Of a stretch of DNA of 64,000 nucleotides, positions 15,909-23,873 are shown piece by piece. The stretch covers positions 416,661 to 480,660 of the forward strand of contig DCRZ01000009.1 of the NCBI GenBank assembly GCA_002325375.1, read 5' to 3'. A model generated the notes under the pieces. It did no database searches. It saw only the letters and a program-made list of their open reading frames with translations, and was not told the DNA's origin. The position numbers were made by a program, and so were the translations under genes. Positions within the stretch are counted from its first letter, which is position 1. Each line of letters begins with the position of its first letter. The stretch comes from Rhodospirillaceae bacterium UBA1479 (GTDB taxonomy: Bacteria > Pseudomonadota > Alphaproteobacteria > Rhodospirillales > Casp-alpha2).

Positions 15909-16298
15909 ATGACAGCCGAAACCGATATGAAACCTAACGATTCCGCCATTTATCACATGTGCCGCCGGGACGAATGGTCCGCCGCCGAACAGGCCGGGGC
16001 GTACGGCGGGTCGTCCCAGGACATTGCCGACGGCTTCATTCATTTCTCCGGCGCCGATCAGGTCGTGCAAAGTGCCGCCAAGCACCGCGCCGGTCAGGCG
16101 GGGATTGTCCTTTTGCGTGTCGATCCGCGAAAACTGGGCGACGCTCTCAAATGGGAAGAATCACGGGGCGGCCAATTGTTCCCGCATCTTTACGGGCCGT
16201 TGCCCGTATCGGCGGTGATGGCGGTCTATGATCTGCCGCTCGATGCCACCGGCCGCCATCAATTTCCGGCCGAACTGAACCTGCAGGAAGCCTCATAG
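15909..16298 (+). CDS. DUF952 family protein
   Basis: The 129-residue protein matches DUF952: IYHMCRRDEWSAAEQAG, GFIHFSGADQVVQSAAKH, VLLRVDPRKLGDALKWEES and LFPHLYGPLPVSAVMAVYDLP. The family is structurally related to ADP-ribosyltransferase-type folds, but no activity is established. ATG 15909 or 15927 could be the start; the domain begins after both. The stop codon abuts the start of pyrD, so the two are translationally adjacent, an arrangement that is common for DUF952 in alphaproteobacteria. Confidence 0.88.
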   Translation: MTAETDMKPNDSAIYHMCRRDEWSAAEQAGAYGGSSQDIADGFIHFSGADQVVQSAAKHRAGQAGIVLLRVDPRKLGDALKWEESRGGQLFPHLYGPLPVSAVMAVYDLPLDATGRHQFPAELNLQEAS

Positions 16299-17360
16299 AT
16301 GACCTTCGCCGACCGGCTGATGCCGGCCCTTCGCTGCCTTGATCCCGAAACCGCCCATTCCCTGGCCCTCATGGCGTTGTCCATGGGCTTGGCCCCGCCG
16401 GTGGCGACGGCACCGCGGCTGATCCTGAAAACCCGCGTTTGGGGCATGGAGTTCACCAACCCCATTGGCCTGGCCGCCGGGTTCGACAAGGACGCGCGTG
16501 TGCCGCAGGCCGTTCTCGGCCTGGGATTCGGGTTCACCGAAGTCGGCAGCGTCACGCCCCGGCCGCAGCCTGGCAATCCCAAGCCGCGCCTGTTCCGCCT
16601 GAGCGAAGACCGTGCCGTGATCAACCGCATGGGCTTCAACAACGGCGGCCATGACGCCATGGCGGCGCGCCTGAGCAAATTCCGCGCCGGGCCGGGCGGG
16701 CAGGGCATCGCCGGCGTCAACCTGGGCCGCAACAAGGATTCCACGGACGAAATTAAGGATTATGTCCTGGGTGTCGAGCGCCTGGGTGCCTTGGCGAGCT
16801 ATCTGGTGGTCAACGTCTCGTCCCCCAACACGCCGGGGCTGCGTACCTTGCAGGACCGAGGGCCGCTGACGGCGCTGCTGACGGCGGTCAAGGCGGCGCG
16901 CGACGGGCTGGCCAATCGTCCGCCGCTACTGGTCAAGATCGCGCCGGACCTTGCCAGCGCCGATCTGGAAGACATCGCCGCCGTCGCCGCCGACGTCGGC
17001 ATCGACGGCATCATCGCCACCAACACAACCATCAGCCGCCCGGCCGGCCTCCGCGATTCACAAAAAGGGCAGATCGGCGGCCTGTCCGGCGCACCGCTGA
17101 AATCCATGGCCAAGGGCGTGATTTCCGACCTGTATCAGCTTGTCGGCCGCGACATCCCCCTGATCGGGGTCGGCGGTATCGCCACCGGGGCAGATGCCTA
17201 TGCGCGCATCCGCGCGGGCGCCTCGCTGGTTCAAATATATTCGGCGCTGGTGTTCGAGGGGCCCTATCTGGCGGCAAGGATCGCAAACGAACTGGCGGAC
17301 CTTCTCGACCGCGACGGCTTCAAGTCCGTCGCCGCCGCCATCGGCGCCGATCACCGCTGA
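16299..17360 (+). CDS. pyrD: Dihydroorotate dehydrogenase (quinone), class 2
   Basis: The 353-residue enzyme oxidises dihydroorotate to orotate in pyrimidine synthesis and passes electrons to membrane quinone through FMN. Visible landmarks are NPIGLAAGFDKD, EVGSVTPRPQPGNPKPR, INRMGFNN, GVNLGRNK, VVNVSSPNTPGLR with the catalytic Ser, IIATNTTISR, and the FMN-phosphate segments GVGGIATGADAY and SLVQIYSALVFEGP. The N-terminal helical membrane-association region that defines class 2 is present. It directly follows the DUF952 gene with no gap. Confidence 0.95.
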   Translation: MTFADRLMPALRCLDPETAHSLALMALSMGLAPPVATAPRLILKTRVWGMEFTNPIGLAAGFDKDARVPQAVLGLGFGFTEVGSVTPRPQPGNPKPRLFRLSEDRAVINRMGFNNGGHDAMAARLSKFRAGPGGQGIAGVNLGRNKDSTDEIKDYVLGVERLGALASYLVVNVSSPNTPGLRTLQDRGPLTALLTAVKAARDGLANRPPLLVKIAPDLASADLEDIAAVAADVGIDGIIATNTTISRPAGLRDSQKGQIGGLSGAPLKSMAKGVISDLYQLVGRDIPLIGVGGIATGADAYARIRAGASLVQIYSALVFEGPYLAARIANELADLLDRDGFKSVAAAIGADHR

Positions 17361-17366
17361 TCCGCA

Positions 17367-18524
17367 TCAGCCCTTGCTGGCCGCCTCGGCGCGTTCCAGC
17401 ACCCCCTTCAACAGCTTGAAGGCGATGGGCGCCATGGCCACCAGGAAGATCACCCGCACCATGTGATGGACCGACACGAACGCCACGTCGATGCCGAGCG
17501 ACAGGCTGATCAGGGTCATTTCCGCAAGGCCCCCGGGCGCGAAGGCAAGCCACAGCGTGTTCACCGGCAGGCCCGTGAAATAACTGACGGTCCAGGCCCC
17601 GGCATAGGCGGCGCCCAGCATGAAGGTGGTGATGCCCGCCGCCTGGACCATGGTGCCGAACATGTCGCGCAGGGAAATGCCGAGGAAGCGGCAGCCGATC
17701 GAAGCGCCGATCACGACCTGGGCCAAGGCGACGATTTCCTGAGGCGGGCGGGCCTCGGTCAGGCCCGACATGTGGACGATGGCCGACACCAGGGTCGGCC
17801 CCAGAAGCTGCGCCGCCGGAAACCGCAGGCGCCGCGCCACGTAATACCCGACCACGGCGCAGGCGATCAGGATCGCCGCGTCCTTGAGGCGGATATCGGC
17901 CATGTTGCCGAGGGCCCCCATGTTGCCCGGCTGATAGCCCTCGAAGAACTTGAACCAGAACGGGATGACCAGCACCGTCAGCATAATGCGGACGGAATGG
18001 TTAAGGGAAATCTTGCGGTCGTCCGCACCCATGGCTTCGCCCAGCAGCGCCATTTCCCCGAACCCGCCCGGCGAGGCCGAGAAATAGGACGTCGCCGGAT
18101 CCCATTTGGCGACCCGGACCAGATAGTAGGACACCATGGCCGTGATGCCGACCGCGTAGACCAGCAACATGGACAACGAGGCGACCCATTCGGAGGCATG
18201 GCGGATCGCTTCCGGCGTGAACCCGGCCCCCAGCATCACGCCGAGCACCGGCACCATGTAGAGGCGCAGGCGCTTCGGCCGCACCAGGGGCGCGCCCGAC
18301 AGGGAGGCGACAACCGTAAACACCAAGGCCCCAATCATCCAGGGCAGCGGCATGTGCAGTTCATGAAACAGGATGCCGCCGACGCCGCCCAGGGCCAGGG
18401 TCAGCACCATGCGCAGGGGGCGGGTCTTCGGGTTGCCTTCCGTCTCCGGGCCGGGGCCGGTGCTTTCCGGGTCGTTCTCTGCGTCGTCTGAAGCGGGTGC
18501 GGGGGCTTTGTCCTCAGCGGTCAC
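17367..18524 (-). CDS. AbrB-family inner-membrane protein
   Basis: The 385-residue integral membrane protein has a duplicated five-helix unit of the AbrB (PF05145) family: LPWMIGALVFT and LMLGAGFTPEAIRHA in the first half, RLRFPAAQLLGPTLVSAIVHMSG and GASIGCRFLG in the second, plus FSASPGGFGEMALLGEAMG and LAFAPGGLAEMTLISLSLG, two copies of a PGG/EM motif. Despite the name, the family is not a DNA-binding AbrB regulator; a transport role is suspected. The start GTG 18524 overlaps the stop of nadK by four bases, indicating translational coupling. An acidic tail of about 35 residues precedes the first helix. Confidence 0.85.
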   Translation of the reverse strand: MTAEDKAPAPASDDAENDPESTGPGPETEGNPKTRPLRMVLTLALGGVGGILFHELHMPLPWMIGALVFTVVASLSGAPLVRPKRLRLYMVPVLGVMLGAGFTPEAIRHASEWVASLSMLLVYAVGITAMVSYYLVRVAKWDPATSYFSASPGGFGEMALLGEAMGADDRKISLNHSVRIMLTVLVIPFWFKFFEGYQPGNMGALGNMADIRLKDAAILIACAVVGYYVARRLRFPAAQLLGPTLVSAIVHMSGLTEARPPQEIVALAQVVIGASIGCRFLGISLRDMFGTMVQAAGITTFMLGAAYAGAWTVSYFTGLPVNTLWLAFAPGGLAEMTLISLSLGIDVAFVSVHHMVRVIFLVAMAPIAFKLLKGVLERAEAASKG

Positions 18525-19300
18525 GGTTCGAACTGCTCCTTGAGGATGCGTTCTTCCAGGTTATGTTCGGGATCGAACAGCAGCTCAAGGCGGTGGCTGT
18601 GGTCCTGATGGATTTCCACCCGTTGGACGTCGCGGACTTCGGTGTAATCGGCGGTGGCGCTGACGGGTCTTAATTCGGGCTGGAGAATTTCGAACGCGAT
18701 CTCTGCCTTCCGCGGCAGCAGTGCGCCGCGCCAACGGCGGGGCCGGAACACGGAAATGGGGGTCAGCGCCAAAAGGTCCGCGCCCATGGGGATGATCGGG
18801 CCATGGGCCGACAGGTTGTAGGCGGTGGAGCCGGCCGGCGTGGCGACCAGAACGCCGTCGCAGATCATTTCATCCAGGCGCGCGACGCCGTCGATGAAGA
18901 TGCGGATTTTCGCCGCCATGCGCGATTCCCGCAGCAACGACACCTCGTTGATGGCAAGCGCCGTGGTGGTATTGCCGCTGACGTCCGTCGCCGTCATTTT
19001 CAAGGGGCGCAGGCTGACCGGTTGGGCGCGGGCGATGCGCTCGGGCAGGCCCTCGGTCAGGTATTCGTTCATCAGGAATCCGACCGTGCCCCGGTTCATG
19101 CCGTAGATCGGCGTGCCGCTGCCGATGGCGCCGTGCAGGCTTTCCAGCATGAAGCCGTCACCGCCGAGCGCCACGATCACCTCGGCCGCGTCGGCCGGTA
19201 TGTTGCCGTAGCGGTGGGCCAGGTGCTTGAGCGCTTCCTGGGCCTCCGGCTGCTGCGCGGCGACGAAGGCGATTTTCGAGACGGGGCGGGCGTTGGTCAT
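18521..19300 (-). CDS. nadK: NAD kinase
   Basis: The 259-residue enzyme phosphorylates NAD to NADP in the cytoplasm. The GGDGFMLESLH motif, the YGMNRGTVGFLMN motif, ALAINEVSLLRESRMAAKI, and the DGVLVATPAGSTAYNLSAHGPI segment are all characteristic. Length is typical of the short alphaproteobacterial form. It is coupled to the AbrB-family gene downstream and is divergent from a TetR regulator. Confidence 0.94.
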   Translation of the reverse strand: MTNARPVSKIAFVAAQQPEAQEALKHLAHRYGNIPADAAEVIVALGGDGFMLESLHGAIGSGTPIYGMNRGTVGFLMNEYLTEGLPERIARAQPVSLRPLKMTATDVSGNTTTALAINEVSLLRESRMAAKIRIFIDGVARLDEMICDGVLVATPAGSTAYNLSAHGPIIPMGADLLALTPISVFRPRRWRGALLPRKAEIAFEILQPELRPVSATADYTEVRDVQRVEIHQDHSHRLELLFDPEHNLEERILKEQFEP

Positions 19301-19389
19301 GGCGGTCTTTGAAAAATCGGGGAACTTTCCGCAACTTAGCCGCTTAAGGGTGGTTGCGGAAGCCTCGCGGTAAATTCATACTCCCCGGT

Positions 19390-19998
19390 ATGTCCCGCGC
19401 CTATAAACCCGACGAAACCCGGCGGCAGATCCTTGAAGCCGCCTATGGGGTCATTCACCGCCACGGCTTTCAGGCCGCGGGGTTGACCGACATCCTGGCC
19501 CTGACCGGGGTGACCAAGGGCGCCATGTACCACCACTTTCCCAACAAGATGGCGCTCGGCTACGCGGTGGTGGACGAAATGGTGAAGGATTATCTCGAGG
19601 ACTGGTGGCTGGCGCCCTTGGAGGTTGAGGGCGACGACGATCCGCTTGCCGCCATCGCCCGCACGATCCAGAACAACATGACGGGCCGCGTCCCCGACAT
19701 TCACCTTCTGGGCTGCCCCCTGAACAATTTGGCCCAGGAAATGTCGCCCATCGACGGCGGGTTCCGGCAACGGGTGGAAGAACTGTACCGTGCCTGGCGC
19801 CGGCGGTTGTCCCGCGCCCTCACACGCGGCCAGCATTCGGGCAAGGTCAACGCCACGGCTGACACCGACGAGGCCGCGACCCTCATCGTGGCGGCCATCC
19901 AGGGCGCGTTCAGCCAGACCAAATCGGCGCAAAGCATGGCGCCGTTCCACGACTGCATGGCCGGGCTGAACCGGTATTTGATGGGGCTGCGTCCTTAG
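19390..19998 (+). CDS. TetR/AcrR-family transcriptional regulator
   Basis: The 202-residue protein has an N-terminal TetR DNA-binding domain (TRRQILEAAYGVIHRHGFQAAGLTDIL, then GVTKGAMYHHFPNKMALGYAVVDE) and a C-terminal ligand domain of the type seen in TetR_C_33-like regulators (GCPLNNLAQEMSPIDGGFRQRVE). ATG 19390 starts the domain properly; a TTG upstream would add 12 unlikely residues. Its targets are not evident: nadK is divergent, and the short peptide gene at 20101 is downstream. Confidence 0.9.
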   Translation: MSRAYKPDETRRQILEAAYGVIHRHGFQAAGLTDILALTGVTKGAMYHHFPNKMALGYAVVDEMVKDYLEDWWLAPLEVEGDDDPLAAIARTIQNNMTGRVPDIHLLGCPLNNLAQEMSPIDGGFRQRVEELYRAWRRRLSRALTRGQHSGKVNATADTDEAATLIVAAIQGAFSQTKSAQSMAPFHDCMAGLNRYLMGLRP

Positions 19999-20031
19999 GT
20001 GAAATAAAGTGTGGCTGGGGGTTGCGGGGCA

Positions 20032-20049
20032 AATTAGACATGCCTAATT
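20032..20049. promoter_or_regulatory. Inverted repeat upstream of the small peptide gene
   Basis: AATTAG (20032-20037) and CTAATT (20044-20049) are exact inverted copies six bases apart, in an AT-rich island between the TetR gene and the 32-residue peptide gene. It could be an operator; the adjacent TetR regulator is an obvious candidate binder, but this is inference. Confidence 0.35.
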
Positions 20050-20100
20050 CTTTTAAGGAAGAATCAATATTAGATGCATTTTTAAAGTTAGGAAAACATC

Positions 20101-20199
20101 ATGTCTGGAAAGCCTGTGCCCAACGGACCGAGCCAAACCCCCAATCCCTCAGGTGGTGGCCGGGGAAACAACCCACCCAGGCCATCCAAGGGAAAATAA
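20101..20199 (+). CDS. Very small Pro/Gly/Asn-rich peptide (32 aa)
   Basis: ATG 20101 is preceded at seven bases by AGGA, and the frame closes at TAA 20197-20199, 12 bases before a strong intrinsic terminator. The 32-residue product begins MSGKPVPNGPSQTPNPSGGG and continues RGNNPPRPSKGK; it is hydrophilic, basic and without aromatic residues, Cys or a membrane segment. A competing overlapping frame from 20022 runs through the terminator and is therefore unlikely. The upstream 100 bases are AT-rich, consistent with a promoter and leader. The function is unknown. Confidence 0.62.
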   Translation: MSGKPVPNGPSQTPNPSGGGRGNNPPRPSKGK

Positions 20200-20211
20200 T
20201 TCGATATAGGG

Positions 20212-20242
20212 AAAGACCGCCGAACTGGCGGTCTTTCTTTTT
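20212..20242 (+). terminator. Strong intrinsic terminator
   Basis: AAAGACCGCC (20212-20221) and GGCGGTCTTT (20227-20236) form a perfect 10-bp stem with loop GAACT, followed by CTTTTT. It ends the transcript of the 32-residue peptide gene. Confidence 0.88.
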
Positions 20243-20327
20243 CCACGCACAGGAGGCTCTACGAGCCGATTTCCGAATACCCATGTGCACATCATGAAGC
20301 GGGCCAAGGGGAATCGGGGTTCTTCGA

Positions 20328-21554
20328 CTATTCCGCCGCCTTGGCCAAGGCCTGTTCCCGGCGGCGGACGCTGCGCAGCCACAGCGCCGACAGCAGGATC
20401 ACCAGGATCACCGGCAGCATGGCGTAATTGACCCAGGCCCAGCCGAAGTAGTGGTAGACGCTGCCGGCCATCAGCGAGGAAACGGCAAGGCCCGTGAACA
20501 GCAGGAAATCGTTCATGCCTTGCACCTTGGCGCGTTCGGCCGGGCTGTGGACCTCGGTGATCAGGATCGTGCCGCCGGTAAAAGTGAAATTCCAGCCGAT
20601 GCCGAGCAGGATCAGCGACGTCAGGAAGTGGGTAAGGGTGAGCCCGTTCAGGGCGACGATGACGGAGCCGAGCAGGATGGCCGCCCCCGTGGCGATGATG
20701 CGCACGACGCCGAACCGCTTGATCAGATGCCCGGTCACGAATCCCGGCAGGAACATCCCGACCACATGCCACTGGATCACAAGTTTGATGTTCTCATGGC
20801 TAAAGACGACGGTCTTCAGCGTGCCCATGGTGACCGGCGTGACGACCATCAGGAAATTCATCACCACATAGCCGAACAGGGCGGCGATCAGGGCGACGAT
20901 GAAGGTCGGCGATTTCATGATGGTCCATAGCGGGCGGCCCGTATCGGCGTATTCCTGCTTGGTCAGCCGGGGAATTTGCGCGAACAGGATGACGACGCCG
21001 GACAGCGCCGTGAACGCCGCCATCATCAAAAACGCCCCCTGAAACGGTACGTCCGTTATCCAATGCTTGGCGTAAAGGGCCGTTTCCGGGCCGAGGAAGG
21101 CGCCGATGACGCTCATCGCGATGACGATGGAGACGTTGCGTTCCTTCAGGTGATCCGGCGAAACCTCGGCCGCGGCAAAACGGTATTGCTGCGCGAAGCC
21201 GGTGTAGACCCCTGCGACCAGCAAGCCCACGTTGAACAGGAGGAAACTGTCCCATGCGATCGCCTGGGCGGCGATCAGGGCACCGACAGAGCCCACCGCC
21301 GATCCGAAGGCGAAGCCCCACCGCCGTCCCCAGGCCCGCATCAGATATGCGGCGGGCAGGGTGCCCAGCGACGTGCCGATCAGCAACATGGTGATCGGCG
21401 CCGTGGCCAGGGCGAGGTCGTCGCCCAGCATGGAAATCGCGACCAGGGTCGCGGCAAAGAACGTGAGCGTGCGACCGCAGAAAAACAGCGCCTGGCAAAT
21501 GGCGAGGATGACGAGGTTTTTCGTGCTGTGGAGGGCGGGGGCGGGCGTGGTCAT
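20328..21554 (-). CDS. Major facilitator superfamily transporter
   Basis: The 408-residue protein has about 12 hydrophobic helices. The loop between helices 2 and 3 carries the MFS-type RAWGRRWGFAFGSAVG, and the central loop includes RLTKQEYADTGRPLWTIMKSP. The second half includes GHLIKRFGVVR, the equivalent loop of the C-terminal six helices. ATG 21554 was chosen; an earlier start adds 11 unlikely residues. It shares strand and neighbourhood with the TauD-type dioxygenase (41 bases apart), so it may import or export that enzyme's substrate or product. Substrate is not predictable. Confidence 0.88.
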   Translation of the reverse strand: MTTPAPALHSTKNLVILAICQALFFCGRTLTFFAATLVAISMLGDDLALATAPITMLLIGTSLGTLPAAYLMRAWGRRWGFAFGSAVGSVGALIAAQAIAWDSFLLFNVGLLVAGVYTGFAQQYRFAAAEVSPDHLKERNVSIVIAMSVIGAFLGPETALYAKHWITDVPFQGAFLMMAAFTALSGVVILFAQIPRLTKQEYADTGRPLWTIMKSPTFIVALIAALFGYVVMNFLMVVTPVTMGTLKTVVFSHENIKLVIQWHVVGMFLPGFVTGHLIKRFGVVRIIATGAAILLGSVIVALNGLTLTHFLTSLILLGIGWNFTFTGGTILITEVHSPAERAKVQGMNDFLLFTGLAVSSLMAGSVYHYFGWAWVNYAMLPVILVILLSALWLRSVRRREQALAKAAE

Positions 21555-21595
21555 TGAACAGCTATAGGCAAACGGCCCGCCCCGCACAAGCGCGC

Positions 21596-22471
21596 CTAGA
21601 CAGGGCGCTCACCGATTACCGTCGTGCGCTCCATGTAACGGTCGGCCGCATAGTCCGATACGGCGTAATGCATCAGCGTGCGGTTGTCCCACACCAATAT
21701 GTCATGCGGCTGCCAGGCATGGCGGTAGAGGAATTCGGGCTGGGTCGCGTGTTTGTAGAGATAATCCAGGATCGGGCGGCTTTCTTCCGCCGTGAAGCCC
21801 TCGATATGCGAGGTGAAGCCCGGGTTGACGTAAAGCGACTTGCGCCCCGTGTCCGCATGGGTGCGCACGATGGGGTGGACGCATTGGTTGGCGCCGTCGA
21901 AATCCTTGTCGATGACGACGGGCTTGGCATATTGCGTCGCCGCCGCGACGGCGAAGTCGTGCACGGCGTTGAGACGCCCCAGCATCGACTTCATGCCGTC
22001 GGACAGGGCGTCGTAGGCCGCCGCCATGTCGGCGAAGATGGTGTCGCCGCCGTAGGGCGGAATCTGAATGGCGTAAAGGATCGAGGCCTGGGCCGGGCGG
22101 TCGCGGAACGAGACGTCGGAATGCCAGTAAGTGCCGGCGCCCTTGCGGCCCGTCGGTTCGCCCTTCTCATCGACCTTGTTGGACACCCGGTAGATCTGCG
22201 GGTAATCGGGATGCAGATAACGCGAGACCGTGTCCTGCAGGGGCGGCTGGCCCTCGTCATGGAACAGGGGGCCGAACCGGCGCGAGAAGTCGATGTGTTG
22301 CTGCTGGTCGATGGATTGGTCGCGGATGACCATGAGGCCGCCCGCTTCCTGCCAGGCCTGGCGGATGTCGCCGAACAGGTTGTCGCCGTTGCCGCCGGAC
22401 AGATCCCGGCCCACGTCGACGCCGGTGATCTCGACGCCGAGCGTGCCGAGGGGTTTCTTCTGGATGGTCAT
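21596..22471 (-). CDS. TauD/TfdA-family Fe(II)/2-oxoglutarate dioxygenase
   Basis: The 291-residue protein belongs to the taurine/2,4-D dioxygenase family, which hydroxylates substrates with Fe(II), 2-oxoglutarate and O2. The iron-binding HxD is in TYWHSDVSF (His117, Asp119) and the distal His in NRTLMHYAVSDY; Arg residues for 2-oxoglutarate follow at the C-terminus (DRYMERTTVIG). ATG 22471 follows an AAGGAA site; earlier starts add non-homologous residues. It is divergent from an IclR regulator with a palindrome between them, and adjacent to an MFS transporter, so the three probably form a catabolic unit. The substrate, perhaps a sulfonate or aryloxy acid, is not determined. Confidence 0.9.
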   Translation of the reverse strand: MTIQKKPLGTLGVEITGVDVGRDLSGGNGDNLFGDIRQAWQEAGGLMVIRDQSIDQQQHIDFSRRFGPLFHDEGQPPLQDTVSRYLHPDYPQIYRVSNKVDEKGEPTGRKGAGTYWHSDVSFRDRPAQASILYAIQIPPYGGDTIFADMAAAYDALSDGMKSMLGRLNAVHDFAVAAATQYAKPVVIDKDFDGANQCVHPIVRTHADTGRKSLYVNPGFTSHIEGFTAEESRPILDYLYKHATQPEFLYRHAWQPHDILVWDNRTLMHYAVSDYAADRYMERTTVIGERPV

Positions 22472-22557
22472 GGTCTCTGGTTTCCTTGGATGAGGCTCCG
22501 CCCTTTGGGCGTTGTTTTCCATTGCTTGAAAAATGATCCAGGCCCGGTTATTTGTAA

Positions 22558-22574
22558 ATGAAATCACATTTCAT
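22558..22574. promoter_or_regulatory. Candidate IclR-family operator (17-bp inverted repeat)
   Basis: ATGAAAT-CAC-ATTTCAT is a perfect inverted repeat with a three-base spacer, located between the divergent dioxygenase and IclR genes. Known IclR sites have the form TGGAAATNATTTCCA, whose GAAAT/ATTTC core is shared here. It is 87 bases before the dioxygenase start and 78 before the regulator start, fitting control of both. Confidence 0.6.
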
Positions 22575-22651
22575 CTGTTGAAACATTCGCATTTGACGGT
22601 ATTCGGACGGCGGCCCGCGGGGCCCGATCCGGGGCCGAAAAGGAACCGCCC

Positions 22652-23440
22652 ATGGGGTCGTACAAGCCGGTGAACGCCGCCCTTCGGGGCCTCGACGTGC
22701 TGGCCGCCGTCAACAAGTTGAAGGGGCGTGCGACGATCGGCGAGCTGCACCGGGAAACGGGCCTCGACAAGGCGACCATCGTGCGCATGCTGGAAACCCT
22801 CATGCATGCGGGCTTCGTCGTGCGCGACGAACACCACACGGCCTACGAAGTGACCGGCAAGACCCTGCTGCTGTGTTCGGGATACGACCGCCACCGTGCC
22901 GTCGGGCGGATCGTCGGCCCCATCATCGCGGCGTTCCGCAACCGCTTCGGCTGGCCGTCGGATGTCGCCATCTTCGACCATGACGCCATGGTGCTGATTG
23001 AATCGTCACGCGACGCGGGCTCGATCCTGGTCAACCGGTTGCCGGGCTACCGCGCGCCGATGCTGGGGACCAGCCTGGGCCTGGCCTACCTAGCCTTCGC
23101 CAGCGCCGAGGAACGCGCGGAAGTGCTCGACCGCGTCACGGCGATGCCCGCGGTATGGAACGAGATCGCCCGCGACCGGGCCAAGGCGGAGGATTATCTT
23201 GCCGGCATCCGCAACCAGGGCTACGCCACCATGCATGAAGAATATTCGCGCACGGAATACGGCCGGCGCATTTCCACCATCGGCGTGCCGATCCTGGTGG
23301 GCGGGCGCTCCATGGCGGCCATGAATGTGCTCTATCTGAAAAGCGCCCTGCCCATGGCCGAAGCGGTCGCCACCATGGTCGCACCCCTGAAGGCCTGCGC
23401 CGACGAGATCGCCGGCGCCCTGACGGCCGGTCCCGGCTGA
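22652..23440 (+). CDS. IclR-family transcriptional regulator
   Basis: The 262-residue protein has the IclR winged helix (ALRGLDVLAAVNKLKGRATIGELHRETGLDKATIVRMLETLMHAGFV in part: ATIGELHRETGLDKATIVR) and the C-terminal effector domain with GTSLGLAYLAFAS, GYATMHEEYSRTEYGRRISTIGVPI and NVLYLKS. Such regulators bind small carbon acids and control divergent catabolic genes. ATG 22652 is close to the domain start. It probably regulates the dioxygenase/MFS genes through the palindrome at 22558-22574. Confidence 0.92.
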   Translation: MGSYKPVNAALRGLDVLAAVNKLKGRATIGELHRETGLDKATIVRMLETLMHAGFVVRDEHHTAYEVTGKTLLLCSGYDRHRAVGRIVGPIIAAFRNRFGWPSDVAIFDHDAMVLIESSRDAGSILVNRLPGYRAPMLGTSLGLAYLAFASAEERAEVLDRVTAMPAVWNEIARDRAKAEDYLAGIRNQGYATMHEEYSRTEYGRRISTIGVPILVGGRSMAAMNVLYLKSALPMAEAVATMVAPLKACADEIAGALTAGPG

Positions 23441-23462
23441 CCGGGATTACCCGGACACGGAA

Positions 23463-23813
23463 TCAGCCGGGCCGCTTGGCGGCGCTTATGCAGTCATAGA
23501 AAATGTGTTGTGCGCTGCCGCGCTGGGCTTCTTCCTCGTCCCAGGCCCGCTCGCGCATGGCCAGCAGCGTTTCGATGCGCTGATAGTCGCCGGTATCGGC
23601 AAGCTGAAGGTTGATCTGGTCGATGGTTTGCTGGCGGGCGGCTTCGATGGAGGCCAGCAACTCTGCGTGGTCGGCCTTGCATTTGACGGCGGTGATGGAA
23701 CCGCTTTCCGCCGTCGCCAGCCACAACGACAGCAGCAGCGCCACCGCGATCAGGGGAACAGGCGCACGGCGCCGGATCATCATATCCCAATCGTATTCTT
23801 GCCATTTGGACAT
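23463..23813 (-). CDS. Membrane-anchored hypothetical protein (116 aa)
   Basis: The product has a short basic N-terminus, one hydrophobic segment (PLIAVALLLSLWLA) at residues about 20-34, and a periplasmic helical part (LLASIEAARQQTIDQINLQLAD, shown as EAARQQTIDQINLQ) with two Cys residues (VKCKADH and FYDCIS) that could form a disulfide. ATG 23813 has only a weak ribosome binding site; an internal ATG at 23783 is possible. It lies 60 bases upstream of the moaA end on the same strand. I do not recognise a family. Confidence 0.55.
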   Translation of the reverse strand: MSKWQEYDWDMMIRRRAPVPLIAVALLLSLWLATAESGSITAVKCKADHAELLASIEAARQQTIDQINLQLADTGDYQRIETLLAMRERAWDEEEAQRGSAQHIFYDCISAAKRPG

Positions 23814-23873
23814 GACGGAAACTCTATTCTTTACAGGGAAGGGTGGTCAATCCGCAGGAAGCCGAAGAGGGCA

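Noticed and set aside
19301..19389. EcfG-type promoter before the TetR gene (GGAAC present)
   Set aside because: No CGTT follows at 16-17 bases; only the -35-like word is present.
20022..20297. A longer rightward frame overlapping the 32-residue peptide gene
   Set aside because: It runs through a strong intrinsic terminator, so it could not be fully transcribed from the same promoter.
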